From: Eopsaltria australis | Taxonomy: Eukaryota > Chordata > Aves > Passeriformes > Petroicidae | DNA: 64,000 bases | Direction: 5' to 3' | Assembly (NCBI GenBank): GCA_034509425.1 | Contig: JAVTVJ010000012.1 | Span: 8,777,001-8,841,000 of the forward strand | Part shown: in pieces, positions 46,076 to 58,979 of the stretch | How the letters are laid out: each line of letters begins with the position of its first letter | Position numbering within the stretch: the stretch's first letter is position 1 | Position numbers and translations under genes: made by a program | The notes under the pieces: model-generated | The model's input: the letters and a program-made list of their open reading frames with translations, nothing else | Database searches by the model: none | What the model was told of the DNA's origin: nothing

Positions 46076-49000
46076 TTAGTGATAGTCCCCAGTGTGAAAT
46101 AGTCTGCTGGGAATAAAAAGTGTAACCCACCAAATATACAGCTTGTTTACACTTTCTTACATTTAAAATACCTCTTTAAATAATATGTTTTCAGTGAGCA
46201 ATTTGAACAACTCATAATTGATACCATTAAATCATGCTAAGGTGTTTTTTTAAAGACAAATGTGATTAAATTCCTGTTAACTTCAAACAAGAAGTTGAGC
46301 CAGTGATTCACTGAAGGATTTATCTCTGTCAGATTTGCAGTTAAACATATTAAAAATTGATCCATATTTTGCTCTAGTTAAAACTATCAAGGTCATAAAT
46401 TCTGAACAATTGCCATGCTTGTGATGAGGAATACCAATTTTAAGAGGACAACATTCAGAATAACCTCTTTTTGCACTAAAAAGCATTTTTCTCCACAACC
46501 TGCATGTTTAACCTCTGAGATTTCCCCTTCACAAAGCACAAAGGATTCTGTTTTACTTGTGTGTTTTACAGACCATCAAGAGGCCGTGTACTTTCTTTTC
46601 CTTTTCTTCAGTGAGTGACTGCCTTTGAAATCAGTTTAAATGTAAGGCATGAAATAGTCCTTTGTGAGTTTACATACCTTTTCCAAAAGCAGGGGAAATG
46701 CCAAACTAATGCATCCAAAACAGGTTGGATTTGAGGCTGTTTCCATATTTAGGTGTCTGATTTGGGGTGTCTGGAAAGAACCTGGTTCAAAGAGTGGATT
46801 TTCAGCTTGATATGTCTCCCAAAAGATCCTGTATATTTATATATGCAGTATGTGTGTGTTTATGCACTGGGCTCTCTGAGTGGGGGACTCGGCTGTGCTG
46901 CAAATGTTCCCAGTCCCCTTGAATGAAATCAAACTTCCAGATTCCAACTCTTGTATTTTGGTGGGAAGTGAGCTCAGGTGTCCTGGGCTGTCATGGTGTT
47001 TAGCCCCACTGGGTCACCTCTTAGGCCACAGCTGCTTCCATTCAGAATAAAGAGCACCATCTACCCGAGCATCCTGCATGGGAACCAAGATCTTTCTCTT
47101 GCTGCAAATTCTTCCCAGTCTTGTTTCTCCTAACAGTTCATCTCAAGCCTTCAGATTTTTCTCACTCTTGGATCTATTTTTAAAACAATTTTTTTTCCTA
47201 TAATGTATAATCAGCACTCACCTGACAGGAGAGTGTACTCAAGACTTCAAAAAAGCTGCTTTAGGACCACATGATAATAAATTCTTCTTAATCCCCAATA
47301 TAGACAAGATACAGAGCAGGGCCTACAACAAGTTTTATAGAGAGCATTAGTGTCAGCAGTTTAGAGAGAATTAAAAAGAAAAATAGCGTTCCATCCCTGA
47401 GGAAAAATCCGAGTGGTGCATAAGACTAAAATGAACATTTCTGTTGGAAATTGCTTATGAAAGAGTTTTTTAGTTCAAAATAAGGAAATCAGTAGGCACT
47501 GCATAAGAATTATATTGATCAAAAATAGTCTTCTGAAATACCAGGATTCAAAGGAGAGACCAAGTAAAAGACACAAATGAAAGTAAACAACCCAAATGCA
47601 GGAGAAACTCCATCTTGCACTTGCAGCAAAGATTGTTTGTGTTCAGACTCCAAATAAGACAGATGCTTCTTGCAGTTGGGAACATTTGAAACCTGACTTA
47701 TAGCTATGATCCATAACAGTGCTAGATTTATTGACCGCCTGTTGTGAAAACAGAGCCTTTTTTTTTGCAGCAAAACCTCAGCTCACCGTTTGTGAAGCGT
47801 CTCCTGTGTCATTTTCACAATTTCCTAGAAGACGTGATTAACCCAGATGCCAGTGCTGCTCCATTCCTGCACACTCACCAATCAGTGCAGGATTAATAAG
47901 ATGCCAGGTGAGACCACTGAACCTCCTGGTGAGCTATTGGAAGAAAAGTGAGTGTGCTAAAAATATTTAGAGATTTATTTGATTTCTCCACATGAAATCC
48001 TCTATAATTTATCACTTCAGTTCACACTTGTTCTGTTTTCTACTTTGTTTTAGAAGGGGACCTTTCTCTCCTGTTTTTTACTGTGATCACAGGTTTGGAT
48101 CTGTGACAGTTATCAGTGCACTCCAGTCCCTGTGTAACACTGTGTTTAGCTATTTTCCTATCTGCTACACCAGCAAGATCCTCCAGTTGTTCTGCTGAGC
48201 ACAGAGATGCTGAAGTTATACACATCTCAAATGCATGTGTACTGAGCAAGAAGGTTAGAGTATTCTCCCATTTGTGTTATGTTTTTTCATAAATATTCCA
48301 AATTTCCAAAGATAGGAATGGGCACAGAGCTGGAACAAGCAGGGAATTGATTCTTATTCTTCTGAGCTGCAGAAGAAGCCTGCTCTGCTTTACTAAATCA
48401 CAGTAAAACAACCCTCTCATCTAATGGTTATTTAATTTTATCCAACAAGTCTCCTTAGAACAGGCAGATTTTCTGTGAGAATCTGAAAGCAAAATCAAAC
48501 ATGACACCTTGGGATGTTCACCAAAAGCAGTTGAATAGATGAATGTCTGAAAACAAACACTAGTTTTTCTCCAGTAGTTCAATACCCAGGATAGGAGGCA
48601 TGACAAATTTTATAGACAAAAAAATCATTTGCCTTCCATTGTAAATTGCTGACAAATAGAAGTAATCTGTTACATTTATTTGAAAACTTGCGTTTACTTA
48701 GCATTATAAGCATAGAAACAGTGTCATGGAGCTGCTGGGTGCCATGTAGGCAGCAACAGCAACTATTCCAACTATACTCTGTATGAAAGTCTTCCAAAAT
48801 CAGTATGGACTGCAAAGTATAAAAGCAATGCAGGTACATGAACATACAGTGTATCTAGTAGTGGATGTCATTGCCACTCTGGATGACCCTGAACTGGGTC
48901 TCTCCCTACATTTACTAAGCAAGATAACAAGGCATATTTGCTTCTGATTCTTGTAAATAGACACCAAAATTGACTGCAACACAAGCACAACAGACCGGTT

Positions 49001-51050
49001 GATTGTAGAGAATAAAAGTTTTTACTGTAAGTCCATCTCAAAATGGCCAGTCCTGGCCAGATTGAGAAGTCAATGTATATCAAGATACCTCACAGATGGT
49101 GTTGAAGTAGAAAAATAGATAGGTTCATATATACCTGGGAAGACAATTATCTGAAAATGTAAGCAGTCAGACCTGTTCTGGTCTGGTGTAAAACAGAAGG
49201 CATGAATGATACTCAGAAAAATGTTTTGATGAATGGACATATCACCTGCTTGAGTTATATCCCAAAAATCTCAGTGAAGTTGATGTTGTTGTCTTAGGCT
49301 GAGCAACTCAACTTTGCTGTTCAAAACCCCAAGTTGTCTTTGGAGATCTTGATCCTTTATGTGGAGAGCCATTTGCAGGTGAGTAGGCTTTTCTAAAAAC
49401 ACATTGCTATATCATAGTAAAAATATATTACATTATGTTACTTTAAAATACAGGTACATAGCTATGCAAATAAATATATAAATTAATTTATTCCATTCAA
49501 GAGAGAGCTGTGGGCTTGTTATATTTATCTCCACTGAGCAGTGAATAAAAGCTTAAGAACTTGTGGAAAGAAGTAAGGACTGAGTATTTCTGAAAGGTGG
49601 AAGCAGGCATTGCCTGTCCTGTGTACTGCTTACTACTGTTGTACTGCTCAGGCCTAGTTTCACAGGACTTAACCCAGGCAGAGATTAAATGGCAACTTTT
49701 TATGAGTTTAGACAAACTTACTGAGCCAACTGCATGCAAGAGGACATTTTCTTTTTAAGGTGATTTATCTCCTCTATTTGGCTGGAACAATAAATACTCT
49801 GAAAATTAACGCCATGCTCACTTGTAAAATAAAATCCACATTAATCTCAACTATCAGAGACAACTATAAATTGAAAGAAAGCAAAACAGGGTAAAGAGGG
49901 GTTGGAAACAAGGCCCCATCCCTGGCAACACAGCCCTAGGCAGACATTATAGCAATGTTGGCTGAGGCTAGCTGTCAAGAGGCCCCAGAGTACTGGCTCT
50001 TGGGGCACCTGTGACAAAGCTCAACATGAATCTTCAGGTGTCCATGAGCCACACGCAGGTCCTGAATACCACTGTGGGGAATAATTACCTCTTCTCCAGA
50101 AAGGAAACCAGTAGGAAAGCTGAATCCTTTCTCAACAGGAGGAGGAATGAGTAATTGGAGAGCAGAAATACAGACATGCAGAATGTAGCAGGGTCTTTAA
50201 ATTCTAACACAAGGTACCATTGGTCCTCATGGGTCAGCAGAACCAAGCAACTTCACCTTGTCCAGTTGATGTGTCTGAGTCCCAGGTGTGTACCCAATGT
50301 GTGAGTTATCCTGGCTCAGTCTTTCTGCAGCCAGTCTTCTGCAAGAATCACATTACTGAACTCCTCTATAAAAATCGTTTCTAAATTATCTTTCTTGAGT
50401 TAAAGGTCAATCCTGTTCTTTCTGAGCTAGCTCTGAAGAACTTCCCACATAACTAAACAGGACTCCCTACCAGCAGTGCCTCCAGCTGATGCCAATGGAG
50501 GGAGCAGGAGTTGTTCCATATTTGAAAGTTAAAGGTAAGGAGATGAAGGAAAGAAGCATACATAGCTATTTCAGAATTTGGGGACAGTTATTTCTACTGG
50601 ATTATGAGATACAGTGAAATTTCTATAGTTTTCTTAGCCTGAATAAACATATTCATCAGGGCACCTTTTCATCAAAGAATGCTGTATGTAGGTATCTGTA
50701 GGTGCATGGATGTTACATCCTATAGATGATTTACAGATTCAGTATTAGATACACACTTACAAAGCCTCCTGATCTGCAATCTAAACAAGCATCATTTGCT
50801 ATCAGATTTGCAGCAGTCTGATACTCTGTGCTCCAAATTAGTCCTGAGTGAATGCCATCCCTGCAGCTCACCCATTTTTCTATTACAGCTAATCCAGTTA
50901 CTTCAGATTCTTATCTTCCTTCCAGTGTGCACATATGCCATCTTGCTCATGGAAGTCATCCTGTAGAAAAGTTAATAAGCATATTTATGTTAGAGAAGTT
51001 ATGGACCAAAGTGTTTATGGGCACAGAAATTTATTATCTTTGTGGTAAGT
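46076..51050. other. Spacer, no gene seen
   Basis: AT-rich intergenic DNA. I recognise no coding exon, RNA gene or repeat family here. Conserved non-coding elements may be present but cannot be called without alignment. Confidence 0.5.
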
Positions 51051-51124
51051 GAAGAAACTGAAGAACTGAAGAACTGAAGAACTGAAGAACTGAAGAACTG
51101 AAGAACTGAAGAACTGAAGAAAGA
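51051..51124 (+). repeat. (GAAGAACT)n octanucleotide tandem repeat
   Basis: About nine tandem copies of the 8-bp unit GAAGAACT, almost perfect in the middle and with a variant at each end (GAAGAAACT at the left, GAAGAAAG at the right). Confidence 0.95.
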
Positions 51125-54100
51125 AATTGATGGACAAGATGGATGAGCGATTTAAGCAAATGAAAAGGAAGCATGAATGGATAACTAAAAAGGCCTACAC
51201 CTCACCCCCAGTTTAGACTGGAAATAGCACAAAGAGAGATGTTCTTGAAAGCAGATGGTTGACACTGGAGAAAGCTTTTGAACACAAACTTTCTCCCTTT
51301 CCAAAATTAAAATATGCATTGCGCCCATTCTGATGAAGTTTCCTACCCTGTAGATGCCAGTAGGGTCCGACAGTGCTCACCAGAACTCTCTACTTCAAGC
51401 AAGTCAGAGATAAAATTTTACTTTGTTCTAACTAAAACTTGTTATAAAGAGAGGAGAGAATCAGTGTCTTCTTGCACTTGAACTAGTTATAGAAATGAGT
51501 TTGAGCTGTGAGAGACAGAAGATGTTAGCAGAGTCAAAAATGCCTGGGACTCTAGAGTTGCACCTCAGAGACTGACTCTGTCCTGTCACCTTCCTCCCCC
51601 AACCAACAGGGCTGGGATGAAGGGGAGATCAGCATCAGGTTAACCTTTAGAAGGAAAAAGGAGGGGAAAAAAGGGAAACTGAATCAGCCTGTTTGCTCTG
51701 GGATCCAAATCAGCCCTTAGCTGTTCTAAATAGCTCTGTGGAAGAGTTGCAGCATAGCAGATGCTGGATTATTACAGCAAAAATAAGCATTATGAAAATA
51801 AATTCAAATGCAGGAGAGGGATGGGGCAAACCAGTATCTGGTAAAACAGCTTTGTTGTGAGGTAATTCTTTATCTCGAGAGTAAACATTTAATCCCCAGG
51901 CAAGAAATCATCTCTGTTAAAATCCTCCATAATTAAAGGAGCCATAGGATATACCATCTTCAGGACCTGATTTCCTCTCCTGGTGGGAGGACACATTGCA
52001 GAAAGATTCAAAAGGACAGTGGGGAACTGTTGTTGAAAGCAACATGGCAAGCCTGGGGAGTTCCTAACTCCTGAAGACAACAAAGACAATGGGCTTCTGC
52101 CTGCAATATCCAGTGAAAATGTCAGAATTACATATCTACATGTCTAGGACAAGTGTGTGGAGCTGGACTGTGGATTTCCAGTTCACTGGACAGTGCTCTA
52201 TAGGCATGGGTACACACAGGTTGCTGCAGGCATTTCAGCTCCTCTCCTACAGCTGGGACTCAGCTGTCACTTGGCCAATTTTTGTAGAGGAAACCAGAAA
52301 AGGTCAGCTAAGGAGGTGATTAGGATAAATAGCATGGTGTTCCCAGGAAATATTAAGCTGCCCTTTGCAAACAAACTTATTTCAAAGACAGATAATTGCT
52401 TCTCAGTTTCCTTTAATGCTTGCATTTTATACCTTCTCACTGTTCTTCTCTTTAAGACTTTAAGTGCTCAGCATTTGACCAGGGCCTTATTAAGTGAAGG
52501 CCTAGTATTAGCTTATCCTTCGGCACTGCAGCAGTAAGCAAAAGAAAATAATATTCACATTAGACAGCCAATATAGCTTTGGATACAAAGAGAATAAAAT
52601 GGATGCGCCTGTTCATAAATGTTTCCTTTGATTATGGGTTTCCTCCTTGCTCATTACAAAAAAATTGCCAATTATTCCTGCCTATAGGTACAACAAGATT
52701 ACTCATCACTAAGTTAACAGCAAGGCACTCCACAATTGCTTCTGTAATTCAGGTTTAAAGTCACTACAGCAGCACAAGTCAGAAGGATTAAATGAGAAGG
52801 AGGGTATGCTGAACACAGGAAAATACTCTATGCAAATTGTGATAATTCATGACTGAGTCACAAAAAATATGTATTCAAAATCTGTCATGATTTAAGCATT
52901 TAGGAATACAATACTATGCATTTATGTAATGTCTTTCATCAGAGGATCTCAAAACACTTAGGAGCACTGAGATGAATGCATGATGATGTCAGCCTTGCAG
53001 GATGGCTCTAGGTGCATTTCTTTTCAAATCAGCAGCTAGTGGCTCCCAGGGATTTCTAACACACCAGAGTAATACTTGATGGTCTGGGGGAATAGAAAGG
53101 GCTGACAAAGATGAATCTGATACATTCTCTAGACCCCGTGGTCTGTCAGGCAGTCTGTGTGTGTGGTCCTTTGACAGCCAGTCCAAGCCACGAGGAGCCA
53201 TGCTCTCAGCTAGTGCCCTAACCTAACAAAATTCTAGCAATATCTTACCAAACATTAACCCAACACCTAAGGTCAACAGGCAGATCCCAGCATACCAGAA
53301 AGCGTAGGCAGCACTTTAGGTATCTTTCTTCTCTTTCTTCAGATATTACAAAACACACAGGATCTAAGAAATAACAGCAGTGGCCAACTGGATTGGTATA
53401 CCTTAAGGTGACTTCAGACACAGGTAATGCAAAAGACTTAGAAAGATTTAACAAGCTGTAGAATCTAGAAACCACTGACAAATCACTGGATCTTCCTTTC
53501 CATCTGCAAACAGAACCACAGTTTATTTACAGGAGATTATAGATGAGCTGGACAGTTCTGAATTAATATATAAAACAAAGGCCTATATTACATATTAAAA
53601 AGACTTGTTGGAAGAACTGGGACCTACTACCAGTAGCACCACTGGGATCTGCCAGTGTTTGTCCCAGAGCAGTGTTCGGTGCTCAGCATCCAGACGTCTG
53701 AGAGAAACTCTCCCCATTAACCCCAGTGCTATATGACTGCAGCAGAGGTCAGTGATGAGCTCGTGCTCTCTTTCTGATAGTCCCCCACCAGCTGGGACTG
53801 ACAACCAATCAATAGCTCTTGTTATGAGACAGATGGATCCATTATAATCTGACCTGCTCAGAGTGTGGCTCTTAACCCTTAACCTTAGCTGATGTAAAAT
53901 ATTCACCAAAATTCTGTGCTAGACATCGGCACAACCTCATATTTCTTTCCCTACCATTAACAAATGTCACATATTTGTCAGTGGCACAGATTATCTCATC
54001 CACCTCACCACAGTGTATGCCACATTTGTTGAATGTGTTGTTAAAGAAATAACAGAATGGCTTTTTTACCAAAATCCACTGCTGTGCAATTTATGAGTAA

Positions 54101-56052
54101 GTGAAGAAAAAAAATTAAGCTGGGGTGTGTTTCTAACATTATTTTCTTATAACAATTAATAATATGTTTGTGATTTCCTCCCAGCATCCTCACAGCTTGG
54201 AAGCCAGATATGAACCCAGATGGTCTGTGTGCTTGCAGTTACAAAGTTACAAAGACAGGTTGGACAACCCACACCTGAGATCTGCAGACTGACAGCTTTC
54301 TAAAATCTGGTTCCTAATTTTTCAGACTAGGCATCATGTCAACTAGAACAGAGGTAAAAAGTGACAGAGAGGGGAAAGAAAGAGAAAACAGTGTTCTGTG
54401 AAACTGATCATTTTTCAAGCATTTTGTAATGAAATATTGTCAAATATACAGACCTGTACACAGTAGTTTTAGTCACCAATTCAATCATATTTTTGCTAGG
54501 CATAGAGCTCTCAGACTTGTAGTTTTAGGGAATATTCTGATGTTTGGGATTGATTAAAGTGACAACCAAAATTAGATCAGTCAGACCAAATATGTGCAGG
54601 TTTCTCCTTGAAGTGCAAGTTAAGAAAAAGGAAGCTATACTGGTAATTTTGATTTAGAAGCAGTGATTCTCCATCCTCACCCTTCATCTGGAATTACTTA
54701 GACTCTCGTACATTTATTTAGCCCTGTCCTCGCCATCCATCTGTTTCCATAAGATCTGGGCAAACAGAGTCCAAGAGTAAATGTGAAGGCAATGCTTTCA
54801 TACCATCTTTTACACATTCAAATAACAAGTATTTAATCTTCAAGACCTAACCAGCAATGTATAATGAGTGAAAAAGTGATATAGCACTTAAGTGATTGCT
54901 GCAACCTGCAGTTCACTCAGCATGTAGGGACTTCATTATAAAGTCACAAGGGATTGAAAATGTAATATATGTAAGAAGTAATGTGTTGTGTGAGCAATTG
55001 ATAAAGCTGAAAAAAAGGACATATTTGGGGCATACAATCTTTTCCTTACATCTAGGATTTCTCTAGACAGTTTAATAACTAATCCCACCCATTTTACCTT
55101 TATATTTATAAACAAAGAGCAGGGATACTGCTGAGCAAATCCATTTGTGAAGAGAACAAAATGCAAGAAACTACTGAAAGTGAGCAAGCAGGAGGTCTGT
55201 TTATCACTGAAAGAAGCATCTCAGAGCCAGAAAACTGAAAATACAAGAACAGGCTTGTATGATGCATAGCCACAGCTTTTTTGGCCATGAATAAAAATCT
55301 ACCATGTCCCTTTATTTCAGGTGAGGGAACACAAGCTAAAGATTACATACAACTTTCCATGCTGGTCGTATTCACTCCTCACCTAACCTGACATGGAGAC
55401 ATTGATTTTGATTACAGTATTCCTGACCTATAGCAAGGGAAAGGAGACACCCTGCCATTGTTTTCCAGATATAGTGCAATAGCCTGTATTTATCTGAGAG
55501 AAAACTTTTGGAGCACTTATTGAAATTCAGATACTTATGAAACTTAAAACTCATCTCCAAAACTGGAATATCATGAAAATCAAAGAATCCTTTGTTATAC
55601 AAATGTATTCTAGATATGCTCAAAGTTGGGAATATTTTTCCACAAGTTGGAAATGTTGAATAATTGAATAATCAAAAATCAAATCTGTTACTTGTATGAT
55701 CCTTAGTTTTATTAAATAATTGGGATCATCAAGAAGAATTCCCTCCCCACCCTGGGAATTGATTGAAGAAATGAAATTTCCTCCACTGTTTCTGCTGCTG
55801 TAATGTTTAAATTGTGGATTTCTAGGTAGAAACTTTAAAGCCCAAACCAATAAATTTCCTTTCCACATGTTGAAAGCACTGCTTTAGATATATAGAGCAA
55901 TAAAAATATCTTTTAAAAATAGCAACAAAAATATTTTCAGTGCAAGCCAAAGTGATGCTGTACATTTACCTGCTTGCTGATGTTTTTCTAGACTAAAACC
56001 CAAAAATTAATCTGGGGCAGACCATGCCAGGCTAAAGAAGGCTTTGAAAAGT

Positions 56053-56088
56053 CAGTGCTGAAATGTTTTTCAGTGCTGAAATGTTTTC
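56053..56088 (+). repeat. 18-bp tandem duplication
   Basis: Two adjacent copies of CAGTGCTGAAATGTTTTT, the second with one difference at its end. Confidence 0.9.
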
Positions 56089-58663
56089 TCTTTATGTTTT
56101 CTAGCACTTCACCAGGTTGGACACTCTTCTTGAGTTCATTGATTTGCATCCAGAAATGGCATTAGCAAAAAAAGCTTAAGTGGATTCTTTCTAGGCCTGA
56201 CTGACCACAGAGCTTGAGAAGAGGTTGCCTTTGCTTCCTCTGCTACTGGCTTCAGCTAAAACCCCTCTGATGTCTCTGAAGACATAGGGAAAAAACTTGC
56301 CTAAAGTCAGACTGGGGAATGTCTATTGATTTCAATAAAGTTTTGACAAGTCAACATCAAAGAGAACCTACTCCTGTGCTCTCTGAACACTTGAATTTAT
56401 GTTGTAGACTCCATCAATATCAACAAAATAAATAGCCTCTCAAAGTCCATTATAACCATTATGGCTACTTAAATTAAAGGAATACAATAATATTTGTTTG
56501 TACAGCTAATCAGTGTTACAGTCCTTACTAATGTTTCTGGAGTAGTTGCTGCATTGGAGTGTTAATCACGATTTCTCTGATTATCAGCAATTGTTTAAAA
56601 AATAAAAACATGAAGCAAACAAGATAAATATTCTTCCTCAGTAGTCGGACCAAAGGTGAAAGGGAAAAAGAGTAATGGTCATCATTCCATTGAGTATTAA
56701 TATTTGACCTAAATTTTTCAAGAAACTGCTTGAATGATGCTGTTTGTGCAGTCTGTTTTTGAAATCAAAAGAAAAGACCCTTTTAAAATAGTTTAAGTTA
56801 TTATTTTGAGCTGTAACACTTATAAATCACTTTTCATCTCCAGAGCAATGAACCAGAGCACGGACCTTTGTTGATCACACCAGCAAAGGATCTGGTAGTG
56901 TTCTGTTTCTGTGATGGGCTAAACACATTTTGGAGGACAGGACCTTGTTACTGCTTTTCCCACCAAACACAGTAAGAATTTCAGGTAGCTGGATCTCAGT
57001 GTGCTGTTTTGACAGGCAGAGAATCTGGTATAGGTAATTGTAAAAATATACCCAAGGTAGCAGAGGGAGTTGGTAGTAGTGGGACTACACCCCAGGAAAT
57101 CCTGTTTCTGGTTCCGGGATGGTAGCCCTAGTCATTTTCCTTCTCCACACTTCAGTAGTGTGACTGCTGCAGGCAAATCATCGTGTTCTTCCACATACCA
57201 GTCCTGGTGCTGCAAAACACTTAATGCGTTATTAAACAAAACATATTCCAAGCCTGTCATTGATTCAGGGCTTACAGTCTTGCAAGCATTATATCATTTA
57301 TCTTCCTTATAAGTGGAAAAAATTCCTGGACTCTATTTTCTCTCCATAGAAACTACAGAGAAGCTGAATTAATGAGAAGTACTGGTGTCATATGGACAAG
57401 AATAGGGCACACATTCAGCCCTTTCTTCAGCCATTCAGACTAATGGGAAATACGCTTCTGTGTGGACCATATGACTGGGTCCAAAGGCTGTATTTAATAT
57501 ATTTGCAGCCCAATCATTTTCCCAAGGGAACTGTCAATTACCAGTGTGAGACAGAAAAGATGCTGATTACCTGGGCCAAACTCTGCTCTTGTTTGTGTCA
57601 GAACAATATCCCTGATTGCGCTTGCTTCCGTGCAACTGTGGGTTGAGTTTGGCTGTGTCTCCTCAGTTCCCTGGGTTGTCTTTGAACCACAGGAACAGTG
57701 CTTAGAGACAGCTACTTGGGCAATCACTAATGGCAGGAAAATCCACAGTTCTTCAGACATTAAGGCATTGTAAATACTGAAAGAAAATAAATCTGTGTTG
57801 TATTTTTTTGGCGTACAATGCCTAAAGCCTTATCTCTCATTCTGTCAGGAACCAAGAACTATTTATACAGATGGTGCAATTTATTATGTTCTGTACTGTG
57901 ACCAAGTGCTGAAATACCTTCAGGAAATCACCAGAAAGCCTGAAAAGCTTTGCAGTCTCTTGTGACTCCAGCTCACTAAAACTATAATTGAATGAGCACA
58001 ATATATTAAGCCCTGCGTATTACACAGTAGGCTTACAGAAAAGGACGCCATCTTTTCCAGCATCATTACAGAAAATATCTTTGCTGTACAATTACTGCCT
58101 ATACCCAAGATCATAATATCCCTGCCTCTCTGTACTCTGCTCTTATAAAACCACAAGACAGGGATTTACAAATAGATGCCTAGGTTCAATGACTCTACCT
58201 CAACTCAGGTGTAACACCATTAAATCCCAGTGTGCTGTTCTCATTTGTAAAATGCTGCTGGGCCTGATAGTCCTGACATTTAAAACAGTGCCTGTCGGGG
58301 CTGAAATGAATGGACATGAAACGAATGTAACCGTGGTATGAAAGAAGAATTTTAGCTGTGTATCAGTTCAGAGGTTAATGTATTTCCATTCCTGCTTCTC
58401 TGAGCAGATTTTGATGAAACTGATGATTAAACTTAGCTTAGTGAGTACAAGAAATACAAAGAAAAACTAAAGTCAATATCCTAAAACTCATTCATCTCTG
58501 GATATGAAATGTAAACTTTGGAACTAGTATTTTGTTCAAATCAATGTGCTTACTGCATTTGAAACATTGAAAACAGAATCCCTGTGTCATGGACCCAACA
58601 ACAGACATTTTATGGTCATCTTGATGCCCTCAAGGCCCAACTTTCAGCAATAGCCACCATTCA

Positions 58664-58679
58664 CAAAACAGCTGTTTTG
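58664..58679. repeat. 16-bp perfect palindrome with central E-box
   Basis: CAAAACAGCTGTTTTG is fully self-complementary and centred on CAGCTG, an E-box class bound by bHLH proteins. It lies about 300 bp outside the PRIMA1 CpG island. Confidence 0.75.
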
Positions 58680-58979
58680 CTCTTAGTGCTTCACTGAAAG
58701 CAAAACCATCTTCATCCTTGTTTCTTTCCTGTGGGGAAGCCGGACTGTGGTGCCTTGATATTGGGGGGTGGTCTATCCACTTCCCCTCATGCACTGTTAG
58801 ACATTTCCGCGTGTTTTGTTAGAACACAGAACCACAAATGCCATGAAGCGTCTTGTCTATTAAATCCCGGACACACCGGGCCGACCCAGCCCCATGTCCC
58901 GCCTGTCACAGGACAAGCACCACTCATGAGGGAAGGGGTGAACACTAACAACCACCAAACCCAAAACCACCTGGCCGCA

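Larger units (their letters stand above)
51125..58979. other. Spacer upstream of PRIMA1, no gene seen
   Basis: No coding gene supported. It holds a short fragment at 52930-52975 (TTTCATCAGAGGATCTCAAA) resembling the left part of the MIR-like family at 45875, an 18-bp tandem duplication at 56053-56088 (CAGTGCTGAAATGTTTT unit), and a 16-bp palindrome at 58664-58679. Confidence 0.5.

Noticed and set aside
51051..51124. CRISPR-like array
   Set aside because: Directly abutting 8-bp tandem units without spacers, in vertebrate DNA.
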